Assembly: GCA_947095585.1 (NCBI GenBank)
Contig: OX352761.1
Location: forward strand, 111,835,890 to 111,899,889
Direction of reading: 5' to 3'
Length of the DNA: 64,000 nucleotides
Source of the DNA: Nephrocerus scutellatus
Lineage: Eukaryota; Arthropoda; Insecta; Diptera; Pipunculidae
Positions 44,421 to 56,449 of the stretch are shown here, in pieces; positions within the stretch are counted from its first letter, which is position 1; each line of letters starts with the position of its first letter. The notes below the pieces were generated by a model. That model was not told the DNA's origin. It did not search any database and was given only the letters and a program-made list of their open reading frames with translations. The position numbers and the translations under genes are program-made.

Positions 44421-45450
44421 AGGTAAAATGGGCGGTAGGCTCTTTTAAACCTTTCAAAGCTCCCCGCGGTGATGGCATCTTTCCAGCCCTTCTACAGAGG
44501 ACAATCGATCTCATCCTACCGGTTATGATAACTTTATTTAGAGCCTGCAAACAGGTTAGACTTGTTGATGTTCATATTAGAAGCCGGCTAGAATTGCCTA
44601 CCCCTCTGCACTCCAGTCACTATCTTGTCAAGAAGATTGAAGGAAATTTTCGTTCCAAAGAAGTGGCACTGTGTGTCTTCCTCGACACTGAGGGCACTTT
44701 CGATAACACTGGCTATGACTCTATTGCAAGGGCAATCAGTAGCAGGGGTGTCGAAGACTCGACAAATCATTGGATAAGGTCCATGCTTGAAAGGGGAGGA
44801 GCCTCCTCGGGAGGAGTTTCTGTGGGTATTATTTTAACACTACACGACTATCCCTAGTGGAATGCAAGGTGCTTTACTATACACGATAAAGAATAATGGT
44901 GCAGCAAAGAAGGACAATCCATCAATCCTTGCTAAAACGTTATATTTTCTTTCACGAAGAGAAGACTGGTCAATTTAGGATCTACCATAATCAAATGTAC
45001 CACGTTAGATTATTCCAGTGAGGTTAAATATCTCGGCGTCATCTTTGATAAACGGCTAAACTGTAATTCTCATATCAAGTGCAATTAGGGTCCTGTGGGC
45101 CAGTAGACGCCTCTACGGCAGAACTTGGGGTCTAAATCCTAAAATGATACATTGGATGTATGCAATGATGTTGAGACCTGTTATTACGTACGCGGTCATC
45201 GTTTGGCTCTTGCTCTTGAACGTACAACGGCAACTAAGCCTATAAAAGCTACAAAGAAATGTTCTGGTAAAACGGGTGCCATGCCCTACGACAGCACTAA
45301 AAGGTGTTGTAGGGCTTTCACCACTGCAAGCCTTCATCAGGAAGACGTACTAGATACGCTATTAAGCGGCAACTAGAATGCGAGTACAAACCAGCTAACT
45401 TTGTGGGACACCTAAAAATTCTTGACTCAATTCCTGAAAGAGAAAAGTTT
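44420..45450 (+). mobile_element. RNase H LINE reverse transcriptase copy
   Basis: 44430-44860 encodes FKPFKAPRGDGIFPALLQ, then after an internal deletion STxSHYLVKKIEG-like sequence, LDTEGTFDNTGYDSIARAIS and a RSMLERG segment. 44990-45380 continues with YLGVIFDKRLN and a decayed end. The YADD region is absent. It runs to near the TTTG array. Confidence 0.65.
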
Positions 45451-45640
45451 AATTTTTTTAACTGTTTCCAATTGGACACACTTTCTTTTAGAACCACCCT
45501 CCACTTCGTGCGCACCACCTAAGGCGAGACCTTTTTCTTTTGAGCTGTCGGGTTTGATTTGAAGTATCTACGGGTCAAAGCGGGCTCTAGATGTTCTTGT
45601 CATCTTAAACGTCCAGTCTATTGTGATACCATTACGTCGG

Positions 45641-46311
45641 TGTTTGTTTGTTTGTTTGTTTGTTTGTTTGTTTGTTTGTTTGTTTGTTTGTTTGTTTGTT
45701 TGTTTGTTTGTTTGTTTGTTTGTTTGTTTGTTTGTTTGTTTGTTTGTTTGTTTGTTTGTTTGTTTGTTTGTTTGTTTGTTTGTTTGTTTGTTTGTTTGTT
45801 TGTTTGTTTGTTTGTTTGTTTGTTTGTTTGTTTGTTTGTTTGTTTGTTTGTTTGTTTGTTTGTTTGTTTGTTTGTTTGTTTGTTTGTTTGTTTGTTTGTT
45901 TGTTTGTTTGTTTGTTTGTTTGTTTGTTTGTTTGTTTGTTTGTTTGTTTGTTTGTTTGTTTGTTTGTTTGTTTGTTTGTTTGTTTGTTTGTTTGTTTGTT
46001 TGTTTGTTTGTTTGTTTGTTTGTTTGTTTGTTTGTTTGTTTGTTTGTTTGTTTGTTTGTTTGTTTGTTTGTTTGTTTGTTTGTTTGTTTGTTTGTTTGTT
46101 TGTTTGTTTGTTTGTTTGTTTGTTTGTTTGTTTGTTTGTTTGTTTGTTTGTTTGTTTGTTTGTTTGTTTGTTTGTTTGTTTGTTTGTTTGTTTGTTTGTT
46201 TGTTTGTTTGTTTGTTTGTTTGTTTGTTTGTTTGTTTGTTTGTTTGTTTGTTTGTTTGTTTGTTTGTTTGTTTGTTTGTTTGTTTGTTTGTTTGTTTGTT
46301 TGTTTGTTTGT
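45641..46311. repeat. TTTG tetranucleotide microsatellite, 671 bp, perfect
   Basis: About 168 uninterrupted copies of the 4-base unit. Because 4 and 3 share no factor, each frame repeats a 4-codon cycle. The plus strand reads as Cys-Leu-Phe-Val and the minus strand as Lys-Gln-Thr-Asn repeats without stops, producing long but meaningless open frames. Confidence 0.97.
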
Positions 46312-47030
46312 CATAACATGCTTTAACGTATATTTGTATATTTTCTTATTTTGTTCAAGTTCATTACTTATTTTATTAATTCGGAACTACTCCATTGACA
46401 GAACTCAAAACACGTGCTCTTCAATCTTTAGACCGAATCTTCTGTTGGGGCATCACTTCTCTGTCTGCTTTCTGTTCCATAGAGCATAGAACAATATTTC
46501 ATCCCATCCATTCCATATCTGAATTTTAAATCCATTCATATTATCGTTAATAATTGCTCCGTAAAATATTACCCGAATTTAATCAAGAACTTCCTGACTC
46601 CCTTCCTCTATCAGAGACTCTGTTTCTAAGAAGCGAGTTGCATGCTCACTTTCAACATCACCATTCACGTAATGCTTACCCTCTCTCTGAGACAAATGTT
46701 ATCACGATTTGATAAACGTAAGATCGCTATAAGCAAAATTGTTTATTCAATTTTTACTTGATGGATTGTCATAAAAGTATAAAGTTAACAGTTCACAGTC
46801 AGTGCCGCTTTGAACATCTCGCGACATTATTTGCTAACGAAAAATTTAAGTAGGTTTAAAAAGAATCAATACTGTTATTTGTAAGTGAAAAACGGTGATA
46901 TTTATTAATTATTATAAAAAAAATTATATTTTCTATTTAAGTAATTATCAGTGGTAGGTAATTGCTTAGATTTTATTGTGATATTATGAGGTTTTGATGT
47001 GGTTTTTATGTAATTTCTTTAATCGGAGGT
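46312..47030. other. Intergenic, possible weak LINE end
   Basis: A faint similarity to the C-terminal end of Jockey-like LINEs (around 46380-46690, HAHFQHHHSRNAYPLSE) was noticed but cannot be supported firmly. Otherwise AT-rich. Confidence 0.3.
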
Positions 47031-47270
47031 ACTTCTGTGTGCAAAGTTTGAAACAATTTTTGAAAAGAATTATATGACAGCCCCTTGGCCTTGGTCCCCT
47101 ATTACTTCCAACTTTTTACAGAAAATGTTGTCATCGGAGATACTAATGTGTGCACAGTTTGAATAAAATCGGATTTTAGGAAGTGGATTAAAAATTGATC
47201 ACAAGATTTGGCTAGCCAACTACAAACAAACACTTACGGACGCGAAGTTTATATAGAACATTTAAAAACT
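47030..47270 (-). mobile_element. Non-autonomous repeat family, copy e
   Basis: Contains GTTGTCATCGGAGATACTAA, TGTGTGCACAGTTTGAATAA, AAAATCGG, AAAAATTGATCACAAGATTT and ends in ATATAGAACATTTAAAAA, the degenerate AGAGAATTT terminus. The other end is truncated. Confidence 0.55.
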
Positions 47271-47720
47271 CTGTATGTATTATGGAACCAGTCAGCTGTC
47301 AAGGAAACAATTTATTATAATCGTGGACGACTGGGACGCGTACAGAGCACAGTTAGCACAGAGCACAGTTAGCACAGAGCACTGTCTATGTTATGTCTTA
47401 AGAAAGTCAGTTCCTTCCTGCGATTAATGTTTCTATTGTTCGCAATAAAAAATGGATAAGATCGTTTTTAAGCATTTATCAATATAAATTCTGATAATTA
47501 ATTTTCTTGCATATTCTGCAAAACATAGCATAAAGGATATATGGGCAACTTTACGGTCTCACGGACAGAACAAAACTAAACGAATTTTAGTTCGCTAGAA
47601 TAAAGTTTTTTGTGACTTACTGATCTCATATCTTGAGGTACAAACCTTCTAATCCATTTACTAACTTAATATTACTGTAAAGTAAAACTTTCATTATAAA
47701 GTTACAAATGGTGTGGCAAC
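47271..47720. other. Intergenic with a short tandem repeat
   Basis: A 16-bp unit (ACAGAGCACAGTTAGC) is repeated about 2.5 times at 47342-47386. Nothing else recognised. Confidence 0.5.
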
Positions 47721-48770
47721 ATTAGTATAGTGCACTAAAAGCTGCCCACGTTCGCGGGGCAGCAAATGCTCGCATGTTAGTTCAAAGGATCTCAGACAAA
47801 TCAGTCTTTCGTCATTGCTGTTAAAGACACTGGAAAGACTGATCAACATCTACATATGCACATGCATTGACAAAAGACTCCTGCCTTCATATCAGCACGC
47901 GTGTTGTAAAGGCAAGTCTGTAGAAACAGCTCTGCACACACTGGTACGTTCTATTGAACACACCCTTAACCACAAGGAATACACAATGGTGGTATCTCTA
48001 GACATCGAAGGCGCTTTTAACAATGTCAACACATCTGCGATTACGGATTCGCTGTCGACTTTGAGGTTGGAAGGCTCGCTTGGTGAATTGATTAATTTTC
48101 TGCTCACAAGTCGGAGTCGGGAGAAACCCCACAAGATGGAGTCCTGTCCCCCCTTCTATGGAACTTATTGGTGAATGAGCTGCTGGTATGCCTAAGAGGT
48201 GAGGGCTGCAGAGAAATCGCTTATGCGGATGAAGTTGCTGTTGCCGTCTCAGGAAAATACCCGAATACCTAAAGATGGGGTCTTCAACCCCATATAACCC
48301 ATTGGCTATATACAGCGGTAGTAAGGCATACTCTTCTATACGGTGTGACTGTATGGTGGACTGTCTTAAATAAAAAAGTAAACATTGACAAATTAACTAG
48401 TCTATGTATGAGCGGAGCACTTCGTACAACCACCTCCGCCGCATTGGACATTCTCTTCGACCTCACACCACTCGACATTTACAGCAGGCAAGTAGCTGCT
48501 AGTTCGGCTATTCGCCTTAATGCTATCTCCCAGTGTACTAGAAATGAAATCGGTGAATCCTCTTTACTGAATTTAGTCAGGATCCCGGACAACATAGACT
48601 ACACCATTCCGCAACTCCTTTTCAACAAAAACTTCACAGATCACCTTCCCCTCCAGATCATTGTGGGTCGAAGACGCTTACCTGGAAGATGAACACATTC
48701 ATTTTTATACACACGGGTCAAAACCTGATAACGGAGTCGGCGGTGGTGTTTTCTCAAAGTCTTAGCCTCT
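47720..48770 (+). mobile_element. RNase H LINE ORF2 copy
   Basis: 47815-48174 encodes reverse transcriptase: LKTLERLINIYICTCI, YQHACCKGKSVETALHTLVR and VSLDIEGAFNNVNTSAITDS. 48180-48240 has an AYADE-type box (usually YADD), after which frames are broken. 48345-48692 encodes the post-RT region (TVWWTVLNKKVNIDKL, MSGALRTTTSAALDIL), ending with FYTHGSK, the start of RNase H. The YADD variant and stops make it inactive. Confidence 0.7.
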
Positions 48771-49480
48771 CTTTCCGTCTTCTAAATCACTGTAGTGTTT
48801 TTTCGATTGGTTGGTAAAACCCAAAGCAAAATCTGCTTGAAAAATGCTTACGATTGGGTTAAATATAAAGTTGTCGTGTAACTAGCCAACTAGCATTGGA
48901 TTTCTCTCTTTGTAAGACGTTACTGTGGCGTTAAAATTGCAGTACACATGCTCTTCCCATTATCAGAATGACATTTCTGATTATTATGATGTTATATACA
49001 GTGTTGTGTTTTCCCTTAATGCTATCTTAACAATAAATTAGTTTCATATGTCAAAAGGAAATAAGCTTACTGCTGTTAAAAGCCGTGACATGTCACAAAT
49101 CTTATCTTAAGCCAAGCAACTTGTACGATTACGATGAACACTTTATTAATTATAAGAGAATCTAACAATCAGCCACCCAACCAGAACATCAAGTTGGCAA
49201 TAATTTATTAATTCTCCGGCTCTAGCGATTTATTAGCCATTGTAGAAATTTACCAGCACAGTCGTAACTTACCTATCACTCATGTCAATGGTACACTGCG
49301 GTTCCGGTTTGATATTATTAAATTTTTTTGAATGAATTCCATTAAATGTACCGCATGCACCATCCACAATTAAATGTAAAATTTCAGAGGAATCATGGAA
49401 AAAGCAAGGGTACTTTTACACCAACGTAAAAAAAAGAGCAAAGTCTGCATGCCGGGAGTGCTCGAATAAACACTCCGACA
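48771..49480. other. Intergenic, no gene recognised
   Basis: AT-rich, short frames only. Confidence 0.45.
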
Positions 49481-49489
49481 TACCACATA

Positions 49490-49722
49490 CATATACGCCA
49501 AGTTATCGGAGACAGATATTCATGCACAAAAGTGACAAAATCCTTAGTGACCCTCAGTACGGATTTCGTGTGCAACGTCCTACTGGTGACTTGATTGTAC
49601 GGGCATATCTCACTAAACAGTCGAACCGGTTTTTGCCTCAATTTGGTGAAAGCAAAGTTGTTGCACTCGATATTTCCAAGGCATTTGACAGAGTTTGGCA
49701 TCAAGCTCTTTTGTCCATTCCA
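49490..49722 (+). mobile_element. Jockey-like LINE reverse transcriptase fragment
   Basis: Reads KILSDPQYGFRVQRPTGDLI, VRAYLTKQSNR and KVVALDISKAFDRVWHQALL, then is cut at about 49722 by an inverted RTE copy. Same family as 21484 and 28893 fragments. Confidence 0.75.
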
Positions 49723-49734
49723 TTCTGTCCGTTT

Positions 49735-51300
49735 CCAGTAGATAAAACTGCGCGAAGCACGTCGCTAATCACCAACAAAGAAAGTATCGGCGATAGAATG
49801 CAACCCTGTCGTACCCCACTTAGGATCTCGAATTCCTCTGACAGCTTTCCTTTATGCAGCACATGACATATAGAGCCATCATAGGTTGCTTTAATAATAG
49901 CTATTAGTTTATCGGGTATACCTCACCTGCGCAAGGCAAGCCAAAGAAACTGTCTGTTGACACTGTCAAACGCCTTCTCAAAATCTATGAACAGCTGGTG
50001 TAGTGGTGGCCGGAAAACAATGCACTGTCAAATAATGATCCGAAGGGTGTTGATGTGGTCGACACGGGAGGATCTAGTGCGGAAACCTGCTTGTTCGGCA
50101 TCGAGTGTATCTTCCAGATGTTCCTTAATTCGCTCAAGTACTAATTTGGCTATTACCTTTGCAGGAAGAACGCAAATGCCTTGCCAGTTTTCGCTCTCGA
50201 TAAGACTACCTTTTTAGAAAGCTTGACAATTATTCCCTTCTTCCACTCGTTGCCTCCTTCTGCCTCCAAAGCTCTCTCTACAAGAGGATATAAAAGATCT
50301 GCCGATGTCGTAGGAGCGGCACGCAGAAGCTCTGCGGGTATACCATCTAGTCCTACCGACTCGTTGTTTTTTAGTGAGCTGATCGCGGTAGCGATCTCAT
50401 ATTTACTGGGAGTTGAGCTGCGAATTCGGGAAATTGTTAGTTCCGGCAACTCCGTTTGATTTGGTTGCATATCGTTGGCGAATACACGGTTAAGGACCGT
50501 AGAGAAATGCTCCATCCATCGCTTGAACTGATCCTCATCTGAAACGAGTACGGCACCATCTAGGCCTTTCACCGGATGTTGGCTAGAGCGGTGACCACCT
50601 GTCAGCTCTTTGGTGATTCTGTAAATGGTTCTGCTATCGCCCCTGCTCGCTGCTTCCTTTGCTTCTGATCCCAGGTTATAATTATAATTACGTTTGTCCC
50701 GTCGTACACTACACTGCACTTCTCTCATTTATCTTCGATACAGGGACTCTAGTTCAATCCTCGCTGCTGCTGGAGTATCTACAATATGAGCTTTAAGTAG
50801 CCTTCGTTCTTCAATCCGCCTCGACGTATCCTTGGTAAGCCACTTGCTGTGCCTTGCCTGGCTTCTACTAACAATACTTCCCTTAATTGTTAGGCGTACT
50901 GAGGGGATCTTTAGCCGGTCGATGTTATACCTAGGTATTCGGATGATATTGCGAAGTCTTTGAACTGATGCAGTACGTAACTAGACAGTATGTCGGCTCC
51001 TCGTCTGTTTCGGACGTCTAAAAGACAGCTTCAGAGAGCGTCGGCTGATCGCCAAATGGTCGAGTTGGTTGGATGACGATTGCATTGGTCAGTTGACATC
51101 CAGCTGACTTTGTGGCAGGTCATATGGTCAAACATGGTGCCTCCTACGACATGGTGGTTGGTGTTGCAGAAATCAACAAATCTTTCACCATTGTCATTTC
51201 CTTCGCCGAGGCCGTGCTTCCCAATCACATGTCTGAGTCCTTCATTGTCGCTGCCGTCCTTGGCATTCAAGTCCCCCGGAGCTTGCCGGAGTAGACTCAA
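49735..51300 (-). mobile_element. RTE-type LINE, inverted copy (subfamily A)
   Basis: Reading down the minus strand: endonuclease C-terminus at 51300-51030 (PGDLNAKDGSDNEGL, NTNHHVVGGTMFDHMTCHKV, SWMSTDQCNRH). The linker and RT start follow at 50728-50153 (YRITKELTGGHRSSQHPVKG, STPSKYEIATAISSLKNNES, VGLDGIPAELLRAAP). Then broken frames to 49735 carry RIKEHLEDTLDAEQ, a GFRTRSS motif, FIDFEKAFDSV and GVRQGCILSPILS. It stops before YADD where the Jockey-like fragment begins. Same subfamily as 800-3183, and better preserved in the linker. Confidence 0.75.
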
Positions 51301-52560
51301 ACCAAGTTTTAAGCAGTCAGTAGTTTTCCGATCAATCGCAATGCAATGCAGATACCCAAAAATAGGGGCGTTTTTTTACTTTAAATTCGTTTTTTCATAT
51401 CCTTGTGTTATTAACAAATTGGGTAAGCTTGTTTTGTAGATAATATAACTTCGAAGAGGGGCACTTAGGGAACTATACCGCAGTTCAGAAATGTTTCTTT
51501 TAATTAAGTCTCCGTTTTCATTAAAACAAAATTTGTTTTCCTCCTTACAATAACTAATGTATTACATGCTCTAATATGAACGTTTTTTTGTCTTTTCTGA
51601 AAAAAATACCTTAATTTTTTGTTGTCCCCTATTTCGCTTCTAAAGCTATGGTAACCGTAAGTATCGTTTAAATTCTCAATTATGTGAAAAAGTTAAAAAA
51701 AAATTTAGGTACAACTTTATGACACAACTTGGTTATAAAAACGAATATTTTTTGCCGCACATTCTTGGGCAATATTTTATAAACTGGAATTTTTGTGGTT
51801 GATGCCGCCAATAAAACTGAAAATTAAAACTCAATTATAATTTTGTATAACATTTTTAACCAAACAAATGTTATTTCAAATATTCAATGCTACATCTGGC
51901 AGCTTTAACTGTTTATCAGTCTAATAAAAGGTTCTTTTAATACAATTTATTATGATTATTATCTCAGTACACACCCTACATTTCCTTTCTGAACAATTAT
52001 ACGAGTAGTTGATTAGAAAATTACATCGACTGTTTTATTGCCTAATAGAGAAAGCAAAGAATTTCTGTACCGCGTACTGGGAAATTACGTATCATAAACG
52101 AACGTATAAATTAAATTAAGTTTTATTGCCCTAACAGTGTAACCGAGAGTAAGACGTTGCAATTAATATTTATTTACATGCTAGAAGGTATTTTTTTTTG
52201 TATACCCAGCTCATTTGCGCAGTTAAACAGCCATTGAAAATTCGTTAAGAAAATATTTAATTATATGCTAAGCTTAATGTTGGTATGTACACAGTACGGA
52301 CTTTTTCCGCTATTATTACCCCGCATAATTAAACCGTTTAAATTTAAATAATACTCGCATATGCCGCCATAAACAGTGCATGTCAACGACTTAGATTGGT
52401 GGATTGGAACGTGGGGTTTTTATTGAAACGTTTATTAGAAACAACGACTCTGTAATCATCATGATGCTCACACGACGTAAATGTTAATGTTGGAAAAAAC
52501 TGTCAGATGAATAGATATAAAGCCATAGGAGATTTAGGATCTCACACGACCTACACCTGA
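51301..52560. other. Intergenic, no gene recognised
   Basis: AT-rich DNA with short unsupported frames. Confidence 0.5.
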
Positions 52561-52562
52561 CA

Positions 52563-53520
52563 CGAAGTGTTACCAAAACAAAACGCCGTTATCGATTTGG
52601 CAACCCTTAGCCGCGATTATGGCCTTCAAACGGCCGAAGCTATTGCATGCAGCACGAAAGTGGCTCTGCGGTATTTTGGCCAATTCCCGGCGAAGCGCTT
52701 GCTTGAGATGATCGACACTTTGGTATATTTTTGTCCCAACCTTGTTCTTCAAAATACCCCAAACCGAAAAATCTAGCGGATTTGCATCCGGTGAATTTGG
52801 TGGCCATTGCGCAGTGGAAATGAACCGCGGAGCGTTGTTTCTCAGTCAATCTTGATTGACGCGCGCTTTATGACTCGACGCCGAGTCCTGTTGAAATGTA
52901 CAGGCTCTACGGCTGAAATATTTTTGTGCCCAGGGCTTCAAAGATCCTTCCAACATATGATCCTCATAAATTTGAGCATTTATCTTGGCCCAAACCATCA
53001 CCATCGGCGGCGCTTGGTTTCGAGTGGCAATCCGTCCAAATTGGTCCAAATTTTCAGTAGAACGGCCGGGCAAGTAAATGCGGTCATTTTGCTTGTTCAC
53101 ATATTGCTCAATAACGAACGGTGACTCATCGGAGAAAACCAAATTCGGCAAATCGCCACTTTCGTGCAAGCGTAACAACTCCTTTGCTCTTTCCACTCTA
53201 ACTTTTTTTTGAGCATTGGTGAGACCATGCGTTTTTTGGAATTTCAAGGCCTTTAGTCCAAGATGATCTTTCAATATGTGCTGCATCCGTTCGAGCGAAA
53301 TGTTTGCCTCACGATCCATTTTTCTGCCGCTAGAGTTATCGGCCATTTGTGAGATCCTGCGTGTTACGCGTGTCGCTTGTCGCGTGTGATGCGTAGAAAA
53401 GTGATTTTTCGACTTCTTTGGGGTCCTTTTTATAGTTGCTTAAAATCCTGTAAATCCTAATAGTGCGCGTGTGGGCGTGTAGCGCGTGTTGATGTATATC
53501 CTTTATAGCAATCCTTTTGA
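52563..53520 (-). mobile_element. Tc1/mariner transposase, maT-like, broken
   Basis: A transposase frame runs from about 53346 to 52563. 53346-52846 encodes the helix-turn-helix side and catalytic core: HILKDHLGLKALKFQKTHGL, VRVERAKELLRL, then the first catalytic Asp in LVFSDESPF and the second in TFQQDSASSHKAR. A premature TGA (52855-52853) stands where the family has Trp; the same frame then continues with WPPNSPDANPLDFSVWGIL (third Asp) and KIYQSVDHLKQALRRE. The spacing between the second and third Asp (37 residues) fits the DD37D maT group. A stretch after MVMVWA is deleted in frame, and upstream sequence (53520-53350, IRIYRILSNYKKDPKEVEKS) is out of frame. Inactive. Confidence 0.8.
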
Positions 53521-54390
53521 ATGACATGAAGCATTATCCAGTAACAACAATGCTTCCTGGGGGAGACTATTTTCTGCCAAATATTGCTTTCCCTGAAAAG
53601 CAATGAATCTCGGTACATATGATTAAATTACGAAGAGTATATAACTTACCTCAGAAATAAAAACTTGCTGAAACCAATTTTCGAAGATCTCTGTTGTCAC
53701 CCATGCATTCTTAGAAGACTTGGTACGTCAGCGGATTATTGAATTTCTTGAACACTCTTGGGTTCGTTGACTTTCCAATGACCAATGGTCGAATTTTGTG
53801 CTCCCCTGATCCATTGCAGCAGGCTATAAATGATGAAGTAACTAAGGTCTTATTAGGAAGTAAGCACCAAGTCAAGCCAGTTTCGTCCGCATTGTAGATC
53901 TGCTCTTTTGTAAGGCCCATGCCATTAATTTTTTGGTGAATTTTCCGAATAAAAGGCGCCACTTGATCAGAAGCGCTGGAATTTTTTCACCAGTTCTCTT
54001 CAAAATTCGCACTCCATGTCGTTTTCTATATTTTTCGATCCATTCCCTGCTGGCATTGACATTTTGACATTACTTGTTAATTTTAAGAAGCTGCTCAGGC
54101 TTTTGTGACAGTATGGCAGTCGATATCGGTGCATGTCTCCTGCGTTGCCTACAAAACCAGCTAAACAGGGCCTTCTTCATTTTAGGCATTTTCAACGTCT
54201 ACCCTTTGCCGGTCCCCAACTCAGTTTGAGTTGAATACGCCAAAATGTTCTTGGAATTTTTTTAATGTATGTAACAGTGGATATTCCAATACCAAACTGA
54301 CATGCTATATCAAAATTTTGCATTTCTGCTTAATTGTTAAAAATGTATGTTGCTTCTGAGGGCGGTTCATGTTAAAATGTAACTCTTGCT
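53521..54390 (-). mobile_element. Tigger/pogo-type (jerky-like) transposase remnant
   Basis: Minus-strand frames give the DDE core: GMGLTKEQIYNADETGLTWC (53930-53871; first catalytic Asp), LLPNKTLV, HKIRPLVIGKSTNPRVFKKF, a VTTEIFENWF segment (53700-53670) and ALLLLDNASCHSKG (53556-53515; second Asp). The upstream part (54330-54000) shows a decayed FGIGISTVTYIKK helix-turn-helix. The element is interrupted directly after LLLDNASCHSKG by the mariner, and the third catalytic residue is not seen. Nested insertion. Confidence 0.7.
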
Positions 54391-56156
54391 ATAACCTTAA
54401 AACAAACTTTTCAAATAACGAACCAAACACAAAGCTAGTTGACACCAAAATGAAAAGTATCTTGTCGCAAAAAACATTTAACTGGCGTCAGACTTAATGG
54501 GATTCAACACATTTGTTTTTCTCCGAAATGTCTACACACTTTGTAATTGAAACGACGGAAAAAATTTGAATTGCAGAGCACGGATTTTGGCAAGCGTTCG
54601 AATCACAAGATACACGTATTGTAAAAAATTAGATGATCGAATTAGTGGAGCATTCGATTTATCGAGTGTTCGAATGAGCGAGGTTGTACTGTAATATAGA
54701 TTAACATATCATAAGAAAGCATTTTTTAATTGACTGATACCCATCTGTCGATAATCATGAATTGAAATTCCTATCGAATTTTAAGAGGAAACCTATTAAA
54801 GATAAGGGAGGGAAACTGTTATGCTGATTATCATAAGATATTTCAAACAACAGTGCTGAGATCCCAGAATAATCAATAATAATTGCTAATAAACAACTTT
54901 CCTACAAACATTTCGATCAACATAAATACGATCTGTACGTATAATGCAATTTGTACTTCATATCGCTAACTGCCGCTCAAAGTTAACGAATAGTACGAGC
55001 TATGATATTAACTTGAAATATGTTGCGTTGCTGCCACAAAAACTGGTAATTAGCGGTGAGATTGGTTCAAATTCAAACTTAAATTCATTCAACGAATATC
55101 TGATAATAATAATAATCACGAATATTTCACATCATCTAAACAATAACTCAGCTCGATCTGTTCAGGTTCTCGAAATCTAATAAAAACATATTAATTGAGG
55201 TTTTATTGCCCAGCTGATTGGCCAAAGCACGAGATTGAATTATCATTATCGGATGAAATTAAAAATTTTAAATAGTACCGCTCGCACACCGTAAGAGATG
55301 ATACCGCTGCCGTCATCTGCCATCACGATCAGTGCTGATCAATTTCACTGAATCGCATGCTAGTGAGGTAGGTGCTAGCGGTTTTTATTTTAGTAGGGGG
55401 AAGTACATTTAGCTTGTTTTGTTTCATCATATCCCATTAATTGTGTTTTTTTTTGGAAAATAATTTTTTTTATTCGCTCAACTGATGCGTGTTTTTGTGA
55501 GGTACAATATAAGTTCGGATGTATAGTTGGGTGGTAGCGCTGATAAACTGAATATCCATACCATTAACATAAACGCATTGCGCATGCCAGCTAAGTAAAT
55601 ACGTTTAAGCTGTTTTCTTGTTTTTTGTTTTCCGAAATTATGACAAGGACAACCAACAATCCCTGCACGTGATGGCACGTAACTTGTAACTTTCCGTTTA
55701 TTTGTTTTGATTTTGTTTGTTGTGGAAGGTCCACCGATTGTCGCATATTAATGCATTCCAGATGCTTTTGTTTTGGTCATTATAACATCTTTCAATCTTC
55801 ACTAAGGCCTCAGAGGACTTCGCTTTTCTGGATGATTCAATTTGTTTACATTGAGTAATATCGAAACATTTCATTTCGGATGATCTCCATCGCTTCTTTT
55901 GGGTTAATTTGCAGTTAATATTCAGTCAATTACGGAAATGCTTTTTGTTTCTTTGGTATTACACTTTAGCCAAATTGTGTATGTTACGTACAGTGGTGAG
56001 TGTATTTAAAAATAATGGATCGAACCACATAACGCGATTGTTTAAGGATTTTCTTATTCATAATTAAAAAGGGAAATTGTAGGGAGTTGGGATGGGATAT
56101 AATGGGGTTTTTATATTTTGTGAAATTTTTTGAACAAATCATTTTCTTAGAAGACA
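54391..56156. other. Intergenic, no gene recognised
   Basis: AT-rich DNA; short frames without domain support. Confidence 0.5.
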
Positions 56157-56449
56157 ATAAATAATAATAATATTAATCGGCGCGACAGACTATTGCGGTC
56201 CAAGGCCTAGCTTTGTGTTGCGCATCTATATTTTTGGCCACAAATGGAAGGGACCTATAATTTAAGGCCGGATCTGAACGGCGAATTTAGAAGAGCTCTC
56301 CGTGACAAGTTATTGCTCTCGGAACGTTTGTCATCCATTCGCGAGAGGTGGGACACCGTGAAAAATACTTTTGGTGTTACTGGGATTCGAACCACGAACC
56401 TCCTGCTCAGTAGCCATGTGCACTTCCACTGAGCCACGGCGCCCACCTT
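56157..56449 (-). mobile_element. tRNA-derived SINE
   Basis: On the minus strand the head reads GGCGCCGTGGCTCAGTGG, with A box TGGCTCAGTGG (56436-56426) and B box GGTTCGAATCC (56393-56383), both matching RNA polymerase III internal promoter consensus. A unique body follows, shared in part with 29510-29652, and an ATT-rich tail lies at 56175-56157. Length is about 290 bp. The 29.5-kb copy lacks the B-box portion. No partner LINE was identified from the tail. Confidence 0.85.

Noticed and set aside
45559..46489. Very long open frames on both strands (up to 288 aa)
   Set aside because: They are translations of the TTTG microsatellite and carry only a four-residue repeat; no gene.
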